Made by a program: the position numbers and the translations under genes
The notes under the pieces: generated by a model
Told to the model about the DNA's origin: nothing
The model's input: the letters and a program-made list of their open reading frames with translations, nothing else
Databases searched by the model: none
Part shown: one piece after another, positions 23,461 through 32,219 of the stretch
How the letters are laid out: the number at the start of each line of letters is the position of its first letter
Position numbering within the stretch: the stretch's first letter is position 1
Assembly: GCF_035621135.1 (NCBI RefSeq)
Contig: NZ_CP141728.1
Coordinates: 2,418,001 to 2,482,000 of the forward strand
Direction of reading: 5' to 3'
Length of the DNA: 64,000 nt
Source: Sinanaerobacter sp. ZZT-01
GTDB lineage: Bacteria > Bacillota > Clostridia > Peptostreptococcales > Anaerovoracaceae

Positions 23461-25227
23461 TTAGTCTGTATAAGGCTGAGTGGTGTCTATAACAACCGTG
23501 CTGTTTTTAGCATTCCATGTAACACTAAAATTAAAGGTCTGTCCTAAATCCCTTAGTTTGAAGTAATTGTTTCCATTGATATTGTAAGCAGTAAGGGATA
23601 CTTCTACACCGTCTTTATAAACTGTAGAGGTGCTAAGGGTGGAGTTCTTAGATAAACCGTCCCCAGGGGTAAGCTCTCCACCTGTGGTCTCGTATGCTGT
23701 ACCACTCAAAAGGTTAATCGCATTCTTTGAACCATCCCAAGTTACATTGAACTGCTTATCTGTACCCCTGATAATCTGGGCAATATCTCTCAACTTGAAA
23801 TAATTGTTATTGTTGATATTATAAGCGTCAAAAGACACTTGTTTGCCATTTACTGTTACCTTTGAATTGGTTGGATTGGCTGTTGCTGTTGTTGCAGGGG
23901 TTGTAGGAGTTGTTGGAGTAGTAGATGTGCCAGTTGGCTTATCTGTTACTACAGTTACTGCATAATAATACTTCTGACCACCTTGCTCTACTGTAATATC
24001 AAAACTATTATTATTGTATTCTGCATCATACCCAAACTGCCAAGTTAGACCCTTACTCCAAGTACCATTCGTTTTTGTGGTTGCATAAGGAGTGATATTA
24101 TCTCTTGTCAAAGTCCAATGACCTGAAGCATATGTGTTATCTGTTCTACCTGTATCCAATTCATTTGTTGTATTCCAAAGTTCAGAATAATGATACATGA
24201 ACTCTGTACCATCTTTATCTGCTCTCATACAACCGTCTTTGCTGATTTTTACCCAAGTTACATTGATTGTCTTACCATTTTCATCCAGAGGGGTAATGTC
24301 CTTATGAGAAACATAGTTAGAGAATGTTACTGGACCAATCTGTTTGGTATAATTCATTGCAGGGAAATTGGTTGGGGTTGTTGGAGTAGTAGGCGTAGTA
24401 GGAGTAGTAGGGGAAGTATTATCTGTGTAGACATACTTGATACTATTATCCTTACAATACTGCTCTGCATAACTACCCTTTGTAACCTTATAAGTCTTAG
24501 AAGCATTAAGGGCATTCTTACCCATTTCCTTTACTGTGGAAGGAATTGTGGTTCCTGGAGCATCCTTTAAAGCACCAGCACCAATGATTTCAAGACCCTC
24601 ATTCAGATTTAGGGTTACTCTGGTCTGATTTGCAAATACATCCTCACCAATACGCTTTAGGGTGGAAGGTGCTGTGAAAGTAGTCAGAGTTGCCTGAGTA
24701 CCTGCCATAAATGCACCGTCATCAATGTTAACGACCTTTGTAGAAGAAAGGTCTGCTGTCGTAATCTTCGTTCTGTTAAATGCACTGATACCAATATATT
24801 TAAGGTTAGTCAGTTCACTGAAATTGATAGAAGTTACTGCATCTCTACCATCCAAAGTCTGAACACCCAAAATAACTACACTTGTAGGGAACTTAATAGA
24901 GGTTACACTGGTATCAGGATTTGCACTAAAGTTCCAAATGCCATCACCTTTTAGACCCCTGATACCACCAAACGCATTTGACTCACCATAAATAACCTTT
25001 GCTGTATCCTGCCACTTTACACCTTGAGCATTGATAGTTGTATCACCAGACTTATAATAAGTTCCATTCTTGTTTTGAGACATGCTACGCATTGCACCAT
25101 AATCTTCAGCACTCATTGTCAGATAATCACTATCTGTAAAATCGGATACACTTGCTGCAAATGCAGGAATGGTTGTTAGCGAAAGTACCATTACTACTGC
25201 AAGCAGGCTGGAAAATAGTTTTTTCAT
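23461..25227 (-). CDS. secreted BspA-type LRR protein with copper-amine-oxidase-N domain
   Basis: The start at 25227 is chosen because AAAGGAG then sits correctly and the protein begins with a signal peptide (MKKLFSSLLAVVMVLSL...AFAA). About 588 residues. Residues 75-265 carry BspA/LRR_5 repeats (ITSINFSELTNLKYIGISAF-type). Threonine-proline linkers (PTTPTTPT) separate these from a beta-rich middle domain and a C-terminal copper amine oxidase N-like domain (VTVNGKQVSFDAYNINNNNY). Such proteins are surface adhesins or substrate binders. G+C looks higher than in neighbours, hinting at separate acquisition. No wall anchor seen. Confidence 0.8.
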   Translation of the reverse strand: MKKLFSSLLAVVMVLSLTTIPAFAASVSDFTDSDYLTMSAEDYGAMRSMSQNKNGTYYKSGDTTINAQGVKWQDTAKVIYGESNAFGGIRGLKGDGIWNFSANPDTSVTSIKFPTSVVILGVQTLDGRDAVTSINFSELTNLKYIGISAFNRTKITTADLSSTKVVNIDDGAFMAGTQATLTTFTAPSTLKRIGEDVFANQTRVTLNLNEGLEIIGAGALKDAPGTTIPSTVKEMGKNALNASKTYKVTKGSYAEQYCKDNSIKYVYTDNTSPTTPTTPTTPTTPTNFPAMNYTKQIGPVTFSNYVSHKDITPLDENGKTINVTWVKISKDGCMRADKDGTEFMYHYSELWNTTNELDTGRTDNTYASGHWTLTRDNITPYATTKTNGTWSKGLTWQFGYDAEYNNNSFDITVEQGGQKYYYAVTVVTDKPTGTSTTPTTPTTPATTATANPTNSKVTVNGKQVSFDAYNINNNNYFKLRDIAQIIRGTDKQFNVTWDGSKNAINLLSGTAYETTGGELTPGDGLSKNSTLSTSTVYKDGVEVSLTAYNINGNNYFKLRDLGQTFNFSVTWNAKNSTVVIDTTQPYTD

Positions 25228-25332
25228 ATTGTTTCTCTCCTTTATTTGTATGTTTCTTGTGTGGGTATTTTTTTTTATGTAAAGTCCAAATAGGCAAGCC
25301 ATCTGGACTTTTATTTTTATTCTAAGCTTATT

Positions 25333-27117
25333 TTACTTACCTATACCACTAAATATTGCTGAACTATCAAAGTTTACGGATTCTTTTGAACCGTCATACC
25401 AAGATTCTAATACCTTTGATTTTGAATCTGTGTCTGCACGATGGCTCATCATAAACTTATTGTCACTATTCATTATTTTTACTGACACATACATATTTGC
25501 TATTTGAGATTTTGATACGGCCTCACCATCTGCAACAAAGTAAACTGTCTTAGTTTCACCTGATTTTAGGTTTACTTCAATATTATTTGCAAAATAATCA
25601 CCATTGGACTTGTAAACATCAGATACAAATTGGAAAGTAAAGTCTTTTGAAATCTCTGTTGGTAACTGAGGAGCTGTGAAGGTTACATAAACACCCTTGC
25701 TGTCTGAACCTACTCTTATACCCTGTAAGGCTTGTAGGTCATACTGACGGGAATAAGCTGACCTTAACATACCCTGAGTTTCACCTGCTTCTGTTATTAC
25801 ATAACCTGTAACTACAGGAGTGGATGGGTCTGTTGAAGGGGTATCTACGGAAACAGAAGGACGTGATACATAGTTCATTACCCTACAAAACACTGCTGCG
25901 ATTTGAGCTCTGGTTGCTGTGTCATGAGGATTAAACTTGCCATAATTGTCACCTGCAAGCAAGCCATTGGAATAGGCTTGTAAAACCACATTCTGTCTTT
26001 CAGGAGAAATGGAATTGAAATCCTTTATCTTATTCTGAATACCAGAAGTGATATTTAAGGTTTCACCATTTGCCTTTGCTATATTCACCAAAATATAAGC
26101 CATATCCTCACGGCTGATATTAGCATTTAAAGATGCTGGTGTACTTTCAAAATCTGAACTTCTAATTAAATTACTCTCAATGGCTGCATTATAATTTGGT
26201 GTAGCCCAATGAGCATAATTACCCGCTTGTATCTTATCTGACGCTACTAAACGTGTAGAGATTGCAAGGAACTGACCCAACGTTACACTTCCATTAGGGT
26301 TATACGTTCCTACACCATTAACCGGTGCTGTTGTACCTGCTATTGCTCCCTTGCTTACCATTGTCATAATGTCTTTGTATGCCCAATGGGAGGAAGGGAC
26401 GTCATTAAAGGATGTTACCGAAGTTTGTTCTTCTTTTGGTGTTTCTGTTTCAACACCAGAGAGAATACTATCGAGAGTAGCAAGAACAGTTTCAGTGTTT
26501 TCATAACCAGTAAGAGTAGATTTAAATAAAGTTAGGGTGTCTTGAATGTCTTCTTTTTCTTCTTTAGATGCATTAGTATAGATGGTTTTTATATATAGTA
26601 GTTTAGTATTGTATTCGTATACCTTATCAGCATCTAATTTCAATTCAGGTTCGTCTAGCTCACCATTCACAAAGCGACTATTACCTTTAGTATAAAATAA
26701 TTGTGTACTTTCCTCACCAAAGAAATCTAAAAGGTCTGCTAGTGTTGCGCCCTCAGGGTTTTTACCGTTTAGAATATTTTCATATTCATTAAAGGTTAAG
26801 TTGGGTATAACTTCATGTACTGCAGTGACTATTACAGTTAACTCATCCAAAACAGCTTTTTTATCTGATTCTGTATTTGCTAAATTGTATTTTTCTATAA
26901 GTTCGTAATATGAAGTCATAGCATCAAACAACTTTATATTGAGTTTGGGTATGAGAGGATTTTCTTGAAGGTTATCTTGTTTTTCTTGTATGGAGGTTCC
27001 TTCTTGGTCTATAGAGATTGTTACATTGCTTGCAGCAGCATAAGAGGGTATAGACAAAGATAGAGCCAAACTGACTACTAAAATTCTTGAAATATTTTTT
27101 TCATTTTTTCTATTCAT
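25333..27117 (-). CDS. S-layer-homology (SLH) surface protein
   Basis: 594 residues, start ATG with GGAGAAGTGA upstream. Signal peptide to about residue 29 (SYAAA). Residues 35-225 are helical. Three SLH domains lie at about 230-410 (DVPSSHWAYKDIMTMVSKG; HWATPNYNAAIESNLI; YSNGLLAGDNYGKFNPHD), which bind pyruvylated wall polymers. The C-terminal domain (GMLRSAYSRQYDLQALQGIR...MMSHRADTDSKSKVLESW) is homologous to that of the protein at 37875. A sigma-A-like promoter lies upstream on the minus strand. Confidence 0.85.
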   Translation of the reverse strand: MNRKNEKNISRILVVSLALSLSIPSYAAASNVTISIDQEGTSIQEKQDNLQENPLIPKLNIKLFDAMTSYYELIEKYNLANTESDKKAVLDELTVIVTAVHEVIPNLTFNEYENILNGKNPEGATLADLLDFFGEESTQLFYTKGNSRFVNGELDEPELKLDADKVYEYNTKLLYIKTIYTNASKEEKEDIQDTLTLFKSTLTGYENTETVLATLDSILSGVETETPKEEQTSVTSFNDVPSSHWAYKDIMTMVSKGAIAGTTAPVNGVGTYNPNGSVTLGQFLAISTRLVASDKIQAGNYAHWATPNYNAAIESNLIRSSDFESTPASLNANISREDMAYILVNIAKANGETLNITSGIQNKIKDFNSISPERQNVVLQAYSNGLLAGDNYGKFNPHDTATRAQIAAVFCRVMNYVSRPSVSVDTPSTDPSTPVVTGYVITEAGETQGMLRSAYSRQYDLQALQGIRVGSDSKGVYVTFTAPQLPTEISKDFTFQFVSDVYKSNGDYFANNIEVNLKSGETKTVYFVADGEAVSKSQIANMYVSVKIMNSDNKFMMSHRADTDSKSKVLESWYDGSKESVNFDSSAIFSGIGK

Positions 27118-27172
27118 TCTTCACTTCTCCATTTATAAAATATTGGTAATTTATAACTACCATGGTTATAAT

Positions 27173-27201
27173 AGTATATAGCAGAAGAGAAAAAAACACA
27201 A
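27173..27201 (-). promoter_or_regulatory. sigma-A-like promoter for the SLH gene at 27117
   Basis: On the minus strand TTGTGT (27201-27196), 17 nt, TATACT (27178-27173). The -35 overlaps the terminator of the upstream regulator gene. Confidence 0.6.
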
Positions 27202-27225
27202 GATTGATGTCATCTCAATCTTGTG
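27186..27225 (-). terminator. terminator of the regulator gene, minus strand
   Basis: CACAAGATTGA, seven-base loop, TCAATCTTGTG, followed on the minus strand by TTTTTTTC. Confidence 0.8.
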
Positions 27226-27242
27226 GAAAATACACGTATAAA

Positions 27243-27271
27243 AAAGAGCCTATCAAAATGATAGGCTCTTT
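27243..27271 (-). terminator. hairpin at the 3' end of the regulator gene
   Basis: AAAGAGCCTATCA, three-base loop, TGATAGGCTCTTT, overlapping the stop codon of 27270. A first stop ahead of the stronger one at 27186. Confidence 0.7.
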
Positions 27272-27497
27272 AAAATTCTAGTAGCTTGTAAGGTTCTATA
27301 TCTAAGCACTGTGCTATTCTTAGCAGAGTAGTCAGTGATATTGGTTTGTACATATTTGGTGCTTCTATTTGCCCCACATAACTGGTCGCCACACCAAGCT
27401 TCTCGGCCAAATTTTCTTGTGTCAAACCTTTAAACTTCCTATAATAGGCTATTTTCAACCCTATTTGTTTATATTCTAATTCAAATTCTTTTTCCAT
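27270..27497 (-). CDS. XRE/Cro-type transcriptional regulator
   Basis: Start ATG at 27497, with GAGGTG at normal spacing; the GTG at 27503 is too close. About 75 residues consisting of one helix-turn-helix domain: KIAYYRKFKGLTQENLAEKL, GVATSYVGQIE, and a supporting helix LLRIAQCLDIEP, the usual five-helix Cro/CI/SinR layout. Likely a small repressor. Its position upstream of the SLH and LRR genes makes control of surface expression possible. Family call sure; target unknown. Confidence 0.88.
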   Translation of the reverse strand: MEKEFELEYKQIGLKIAYYRKFKGLTQENLAEKLGVATSYVGQIEAPNMYKPISLTTLLRIAQCLDIEPYKLLEF

Positions 27498-27649
27498 ACT
27501 CACACCTCATGCTCTTAGTTATTACCTTTAATTTTAAAATAAATGCATTTAGAGTGGTATCTTGTAAAAAGAAGATATATCCAACTACAGTAGTTATAAC
27601 TATAAGCGGTACAATTATATATATAACCAAGTATTGTGTTTTAAAAGAA

Positions 27650-27662
27650 GTTACGTTATGCT
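27650..27662 (+). promoter_or_regulatory. class II promoter before 27707
   Basis: GTTACG (27650-27655) abutting TTATGCT (27656-27662), with TTGTGT 16 bases upstream of the -10. Confidence 0.5.
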
Positions 27663-27706
27663 TTAGTGACCTGTAAGCCAATTTTTTATTATAAGGAGGT
27701 GTAAAT

Positions 27707-28393
27707 GTGCTTTTATCACTAGAGCAAATTTTAAGGGTAGTAGCAAAAAGCAAAGGCATATCTAATTCTAAAAAGTGGATAGAAGATAGATTGAACCATG
27801 CGGAAATATCCTCTAACTACTACAACTACATACATCTAAAGTCCAATAAGCGAATGTGGTTTGGGGTAAGGGATGCAAAATTTGAGTGTCAACCTTTCAT
27901 CTTGTTTAGAGAGTACGAAAACAATGATTCCCTTGAAATCGTAAAAGAGTTTGAGTTGTTTACTTTTACTTCCTTTCAAGATAAAACGTTTCTTGAGCTG
28001 CTAAAGGATTCGTATGAAATCCATTATGACATTATAATGGATTTCAGAGTTTTCTTTGAGACTCAACCTGTAATGTTTGATATGAGGGGTCCTGATGGTA
28101 AGCGGATAAAGCTGAAGGAATACAACGATTTGGATGAGGGCTTTACTATTTTAACAAATCTGTATCAGCTCACCGTACAAGGGTTGGACAAGGTATTTTA
28201 TTTCTGCAGCAGAGACCTTTTGGAGATACAAATAATTAATCTCCGTAGTTTCAATCAAGGGGTCAATATAGAGAAGTCATCTGAATCTCGTGAAGTCTAT
28301 TTGACAGATAATATGGTAGTCATGCTGTCTGAGAAAAGACAACATTTTGAACTAAGCAGAACAAAAGAAGGGTTTGAAGTTACTTGGTCATAA
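27707..28393 (+). CDS. hypothetical protein
   Basis: 228 residues, start GTG behind AAGGAGGT. Mixed alpha/beta, cytoplasmic, no recognised motif. WFGVRDAKFECQPFILFREYEN looks like a beta-sheet core. The gene stands alone between a class II promoter and the 40-bp palindrome at 28430. Function unknown. Confidence 0.65.
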   Translation: MLLSLEQILRVVAKSKGISNSKKWIEDRLNHAEISSNYYNYIHLKSNKRMWFGVRDAKFECQPFILFREYENNDSLEIVKEFELFTFTSFQDKTFLELLKDSYEIHYDIIMDFRVFFETQPVMFDMRGPDGKRIKLKEYNDLDEGFTILTNLYQLTVQGLDKVFYFCSRDLLEIQIINLRSFNQGVNIEKSSESREVYLTDNMVVMLSEKRQHFELSRTKEGFEVTWS

Positions 28394-28429
28394 AAAGGAA
28401 TCTTATTACTCTTTTAAATCTTTATATCA

Positions 28430-28469
28430 CAAATATAGGGGGAGGCATTAATGCCTCCCCCTATATTTG
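28430..28469. repeat. 40-bp perfect palindrome (family member 7)
   Basis: CAAATATAGGGGGAGGCATT followed directly by its complement. Longest member. It lies 36 bp after the stop of 27707 and could serve as its terminator, though followed only by a short T stretch. No CGTA flank. Confidence 0.9.
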
Positions 28470-28522
28470 ATAATAAGGCTATTCATAGTAAGACTTGGAC
28501 AAACATGTGTGAAAATAATCAA

Positions 28523-28568
28523 CATGATAATTTAAAAATTGGACACTTAAATCTATATTAAGTAAAAG
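28523..28568 (+). promoter_or_regulatory. class I promoter before 28581
   Basis: CATGATA (28523-28529), 11 nt, GGACA (28541-28545), 17 nt ending TATATTAAG, TAAAAG (28563-28568). Confidence 0.7.
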
Positions 28569-28580
28569 AAGGTGATGTAT

Positions 28581-29132
28581 TTGAGAGAGTATGATAATGA
28601 ACTAATAAATAACAATATAGAAAACTTTAAGAATTTAAGCTTAAAACCTAATGATGTTGATATTTATTTTGATATGGACAATACACTTTGTTTATTTTCT
28701 CCTTTTGGAGATGTAGAGTCAAGCTGTAGGGTAATGTATCAAAAGGGTTTTTATAGAGAATTGTTATGTTTCCCTGAGGCTCCTTCAGTTCTGTATAACT
28801 TACAAGGTATAGGGTTTAATGTAAAAATCTTATCTTCTTGTATAGACAGTCCATACTGTAGACCTGAAAAACTATCTTGGATAAATTATCACCTACCTTT
28901 TGTAGAAGATAAAAATATCTTGTTGCTGCCTGTGGGACAATCTAAATCAAATTTAATCCCAAACCCAGAGCGGTCTATTTTGGTAGATGACTACCATGCG
29001 AATATTACAGATATCTATAAGCATGGGGGTATAGGAGTTAAAAAGACATTCTCAGGAAAAGAAAGACCAATCCCACAGGTTTCAAGTTTGGTGGATATTT
29101 TTAGTGTTTTACATAATTTAAATTGTTTATAA
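28581..29132 (+). CDS. HAD-family 5'(3')-deoxyribonucleotidase-like protein
   Basis: Start TTG 28581 with AGAAGGTG six bases before; upstream GTG/ATG lie on that site. About 184 residues. DIYFDMDNTLCLF carries the nucleophile motif DxDxT of HAD phosphatases; VKILSSCID gives the motif II serine; the lysine and ILVDDYHANI give motifs III-IV. The pattern is that of NT5C-type nucleotidases that dephosphorylate (d)NMPs, often found on phages and plasmids. Family call good; substrate inferred. Confidence 0.75.
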   Translation: MREYDNELINNNIENFKNLSLKPNDVDIYFDMDNTLCLFSPFGDVESSCRVMYQKGFYRELLCFPEAPSVLYNLQGIGFNVKILSSCIDSPYCRPEKLSWINYHLPFVEDKNILLLPVGQSKSNLIPNPERSILVDDYHANITDIYKHGGIGVKKTFSGKERPIPQVSSLVDIFSVLHNLNCL

Positions 29133-29160
29133 AAAATATGGAGAAAGGAAGTGTTCTAAT

Positions 29161-29895
29161 ATGAAGTATATAGTAGAGTGTCGATTGAGAAATGGGTTTA
29201 ATGTGCATGCTATTGTGAATGAAACTGTACCTAATAATGCAGTAAAAAAAGCTTGTAATTATGTTAAAAATATAGGTAGAGAGTATGCAGTAATACCGGA
29301 AGATTGTTCTGTTCAGAAGTGGGATACAAAAAATGACAATAACACAGCAAGTAACAGACTGTTTGATTATTACGTAGTAGACATGATGGGGCAAGTATAT
29401 ACAGGGTCTATTAAAGGGCATGGTATAAAAACGGCTTATAATAATCTAATAAATAAGCAAAAAGTAAATTACAAAGTTGTAGTTTTAATGGATGGTGTAC
29501 AAAATAAAAAGATGCGAAAGCAACGTGGTGAAAAGAGTACTTTAAAAGCCAAAGATGTTTTAAAAAGCAAAGGACAAACTGTAGCAGTTTTTAGTAAGGC
29601 TATGGAAAAATCTGAATCTATACAAGGGGTTCCTATTTTAAGGGAAGTTTCTCTAATGTTTAGCATGGTGGTAGATTATATGCAAGGTAAGTACAAAGAG
29701 GTTCCTCTTGGCACAATTATTGGCATTACTGCTGCTGTAATTTATTTTGTTTCCCCAGTAGACGTAATACCAGATTTTATTCCAGTTATAGGACAGGCAG
29801 ATGATGTAGCTGTTATTACATGGGCAATAAAGCATGCTCGTAAAGATTTAGAAGCATATGCAGAATGGAAGAACAATCAAAAGACCAGTGCATAA
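29161..29895 (+). CDS. protein with C-terminal YkvA/DUF1232 membrane domain
   Basis: 244 residues. The N-terminal 115 residues are soluble and beta-rich (MKYIVECRLRNGFNVHAIVN), with a loose likeness to the 22919/33008 family. After a basic linker, residues 175-235 hold the DUF1232 motif: AVIYFVSPVDVIPDFIPVIG followed by QADDVAVITWAIK. The domain is membrane-associated; its function is not established. Site GAAAGGAAG precedes the ATG. A near-perfect palindromic terminator follows. Confidence 0.75.
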   Translation: MKYIVECRLRNGFNVHAIVNETVPNNAVKKACNYVKNIGREYAVIPEDCSVQKWDTKNDNNTASNRLFDYYVVDMMGQVYTGSIKGHGIKTAYNNLINKQKVNYKVVVLMDGVQNKKMRKQRGEKSTLKAKDVLKSKGQTVAVFSKAMEKSESIQGVPILREVSLMFSMVVDYMQGKYKEVPLGTIIGITAAVIYFVSPVDVIPDFIPVIGQADDVAVITWAIKHARKDLEAYAEWKNNQKTSA

Positions 29896-29910
29896 AAGAG
29901 TTTAAAAGTA

Positions 29911-29960
29911 TATAATATAAAATAGGTGAAGGAATTTTCCTTCACCTATTTTATATTATA
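29911..29960. terminator. bidirectional terminator (50-bp near-perfect palindrome)
   Basis: TATAATATAAAATAGG and onward to GGAA, a two-base centre (TT), then the complement. Lies between the convergent genes ending at 29895 (+) and 29966 (-). Confidence 0.85.
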
Positions 29961-29965
29961 TGACC

Positions 29966-30208
29966 TTATTCTTTTGCTTTCTTTTCAGCGGCAGCCTTGA
30001 GAGCTTCGGCAATTTCTTCCGGTGTTAGGCTACCCTTCACCTCGTCCAGTGCAGCCTTAATTGCAGCATTTTTGCTGACTCTTGCTTTAGGATTAAGAGC
30101 AGCTTCCTTTTTAGCCTTTAGAGAAGCAATATTCTCTTCGTGCTTTGCAATTTTAGCATCGAGGTCAGCAACGATTTCTTCTGTGCTTCTGCGAACACCT
30201 TTAGCCAT
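29966..30208 (-). CDS. small Ala/Lys-rich coiled-coil protein
   Basis: 80 residues, MAKGVRRSTEEIVADLDAKI then a Lys/Ala/Glu heptad-like coiled coil, with many alanines at the C-terminus. Site AAAAGGAG precedes the start. The base composition is visibly richer in G+C than its neighbours, suggesting a chromosomal or other foreign origin. Similar Lys/Ala-rich small proteins occur in Clostridia without assigned function; nucleoid binding is possible but not shown. Confidence 0.7.
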   Translation of the reverse strand: MAKGVRRSTEEIVADLDAKIAKHEENIASLKAKKEAALNPKARVSKNAAIKAALDEVKGSLTPEEIAEALKAAAEKKAKE

Positions 30209-30283
30209 AATAGTATCTCCTTTTCACTACTTAAACGTATGGAACCTTGTAGGTTGTTGGGTTGCAGGTTTTTTGCTGTTCTT

Positions 30284-30312
30284 ATAATAGCATTCAAGTT
30301 TTAAGAAGTAAA
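30284..30312 (-). promoter_or_regulatory. sigma-A-like promoter for 30208
   Basis: On the minus strand TTTACT (30312-30307), 17 nt, TATTAT (30289-30284). Confidence 0.5.
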
Positions 30313-30436
30313 GACGTTTTAAATAGAAAAAACGTAAGTAGAAGGGAAAATATAATATTTAGAAGTTTTGTTCTATGCATGTTCTATCAAATAAAGAAAA
30401 GGAGGATATTATTTTTTCAAAAGCCTAAGATTTGAA

Positions 30437-30465
30437 TTGTCATACTAAATAGGGTCGTGTATAAT
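30437..30465 (+). promoter_or_regulatory. sigma-A promoter before 30493 with overlapping dyad
   Basis: TTGTCA (30437-30442), 17 nt, TATAAT (30460-30465). The -10 lies in an imperfect dyad, GTCGTGTATAATCGACAC, a possible operator. Confidence 0.65.
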
Positions 30466-30492
30466 CGACACATACAATAGGGAGGTTTATTT

Positions 30493-31296
30493 ATGTACTT
30501 AAAGGATGTTGTAGAGAAGTTGGAGAATGAAATAGGATTTAGAAGTCTTGAGAGTAATCTTCGTATGGGGGCATCAGGTTATGATTTAGTTATTTACACA
30601 GGTAATCTTGAACCTTTTAAAGATGTTGAAGAAGATATTAGTAAATTTAGTTTAGAGGATTATCCTTTTGTGATACACACTTTATATAAGGGTAGTAAAA
30701 ATCATAATTTTGTGTTTTGTGAAGAACTTAATCAAACAGGTGTATTGAGTTACCTTATAAATTTATACACCCAAGAGGATGATTTAGAGGAATTTTCTGT
30801 GTATTTTAAAGGGTACAGAATCACCTATCTAATAGACCTACATAGTACTAAACATAATGGTGAGGTTAGTATATCTGAATCAGGGTATATTCACAAAGGT
30901 GTAGTAAAAGATAGAAAAGTAATTGACCAAGAAAACAACTTACGGTTTGGTGATTATATTTTACAAGACTTTGCGGAAAGAGTTAAACGAGGTAGGATAA
31001 AAGATTTAAATATCCAACCTACAGATTTCAAAGTAGTAAATTTTTGTATCAATAGGGTCTTACAAGTGGTACAATTTGAGGAAAATGTAAATAACCACAC
31101 AGATATAGAGGGTAAACCTACTTTCTTCTTAACTATATCTGAAGCCGGTGAGTTTATCTTAGAACAGTATAAGATAAATCCTGATTTAAAACTGGCTGTC
31201 ATTGCTTGTGAAACAATCATGGAAATCAAGTTTGTTGATGAGAAAATTGTTTGGCCTATTGATTTGGCCAAATATTTCAAACCACTAAAGAATTAA
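30493..31296 (+). CDS. hypothetical protein
   Basis: 267 residues, start ATG behind GGGAGG. Mixed alpha/beta, acidic N-terminal half, no signal peptide, no motif recognised. It has its own ordinary sigma-A promoter and its own terminator, so it is a separate unit unlike the class I regulated neighbours. Function unknown. Confidence 0.65.
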   Translation: MYLKDVVEKLENEIGFRSLESNLRMGASGYDLVIYTGNLEPFKDVEEDISKFSLEDYPFVIHTLYKGSKNHNFVFCEELNQTGVLSYLINLYTQEDDLEEFSVYFKGYRITYLIDLHSTKHNGEVSISESGYIHKGVVKDRKVIDQENNLRFGDYILQDFAERVKRGRIKDLNIQPTDFKVVNFCINRVLQVVQFEENVNNHTDIEGKPTFFLTISEAGEFILEQYKINPDLKLAVIACETIMEIKFVDEKIVWPIDLAKYFKPLKN

Positions 31297-31326
31297 TCAA
31301 ACAAAACAATTCAATAAAAAGTTTTC

Positions 31327-31372
31327 AAAAGGTAGTTAGTGTTGAAATAACAACACTAACTACCTTTTTTCT
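31327..31372 (+). terminator. intrinsic terminator
   Basis: AAAAGGTAGTTAGTGTTG, six-base loop, CAACACTAACTACCTTTT, then TT. Near-symmetrical, may act on both strands. Confidence 0.88.
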
Positions 31373-31407
31373 GTTTTGAAAACAGACATGTAAGAAAGTT
31401 TTTGAAA

Positions 31408-31453
31408 CAGTGTTTAAAAATTTGAGGGACTTACTTCTATATTAAATTATAAG
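31408..31453 (+). promoter_or_regulatory. class I promoter before 31476
   Basis: A weak box CAGTGTT (31408-31414), 11 nt, GGGAC (31426-31430), 17 nt ending TATATTAAAT, TATAAG (31448-31453). An ACATGTAA at 31386 lies further upstream. Drives the operon 31476-34355. Confidence 0.65.
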
Positions 31454-31475
31454 ACAAAGAAAGGATGTGTCTCAA

Positions 31476-31688
31476 ATGGAAAAAGAATTAAGATTACGTG
31501 AAGTTATTGAAGATTATATGAAAGTTAGAGAAGAAAAGCTAAAGCTACTTGCAGAAGTGGCTTGGAATAGAGGGTACACAACAAAGGAAATGTACACTGA
31601 GTTAGAGATGAATGGTATTACAGATGAAGATAAATTAGTAGTGTTCAAAGCATTTTCAGCTTTGGCAAAATATGAGGAGGTAGTTTAA
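31476..31688 (+). CDS. small hypothetical protein
   Basis: ATG 31476 with AAAGGATG upstream; about 70 residues, all helical and acidic. First gene of the class I operon running to 34355. No motif recognised. The next gene starts one base after its stop. Confidence 0.6.
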   Translation: MEKELRLREVIEDYMKVREEKLKLLAEVAWNRGYTTKEMYTELEMNGITDEDKLVVFKAFSALAKYEEVV

Positions 31689-31689
31689 T

Positions 31690-31881
31690 ATGGGTCGTTT
31701 AAGTTATAAAGATGCAGAAGCATTGGTTAATGAAATCAAGGGTTATGGTGTCAATTTACAATTACAGTACGGTTCAGGTGTTTATGCTTTAAATGGAGCA
31801 GTTAGTAGAGGTTTTAGAAGTAGTGCTGAGATTTGCAGTTTCTTAGATGGTATGGTAACTGTTTTAAGAAAAATGAAATAA
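31690..31881 (+). CDS. small hypothetical protein, paralogue of 31913
   Basis: 63 residues with AGGAGG upstream. The ending FLDGMVTVLRKMK matches YIEGMLTILRNMR of the next protein, and the opening helix also aligns, so the two are tandem duplicates of which the second carries an insert. Function unknown. Confidence 0.65.
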   Translation: MGRLSYKDAEALVNEIKGYGVNLQLQYGSGVYALNGAVSRGFRSSAEICSFLDGMVTVLRKMK

Positions 31882-31912
31882 GAAGATTATTAGGGTAAGG
31901 GGGTAGAGATTT

Positions 31913-32188
31913 ATGGTTCGTATAACTCGTGGCAACATAGAAAAACTTTTAAGTGAATTGGAAAATCATAATTTGTATTATAGCATTATGAGTTGTAATA
32001 CAGCAGAAGGGTTTATTTTATCAGGAAGGGTTGTAGATGGTTTCAAAGCACCTACCCACCTTACTCTAAACCCACAAACCAATAGTGGTTTGCAAGGGTC
32101 CTTTCTAACAGTATTGCAGTTTAAAAACATAGGTGAAATGTACTGCTACATAGAGGGTATGTTAACAATTTTAAGAAATATGAGATAA
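31913..32188 (+). CDS. small hypothetical protein, paralogue of 31690
   Basis: 91 residues, ATG behind AAGGGGG. Shares the N-terminal helix and C-terminal GMLTILRNMR with the preceding protein, with about 28 extra residues in the middle. Tandem duplication is the simple explanation. No family known to me. Confidence 0.65.
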   Translation: MVRITRGNIEKLLSELENHNLYYSIMSCNTAEGFILSGRVVDGFKAPTHLTLNPQTNSGLQGSFLTVLQFKNIGEMYCYIEGMLTILRNMR

Positions 32189-32219
32189 GAAATTATATAA
32201 ATATGGAGGTATATATATT

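Noticed and set aside
24190-24570. 126-residue + frame
   Set aside because: Antisense to the LRR/copper-amine-oxidase-N protein, no ribosome site.
29997-30287. 96-residue + frame
   Set aside because: Antisense to the Ala/Lys-rich coiled-coil gene, which has a proper start and promoter.
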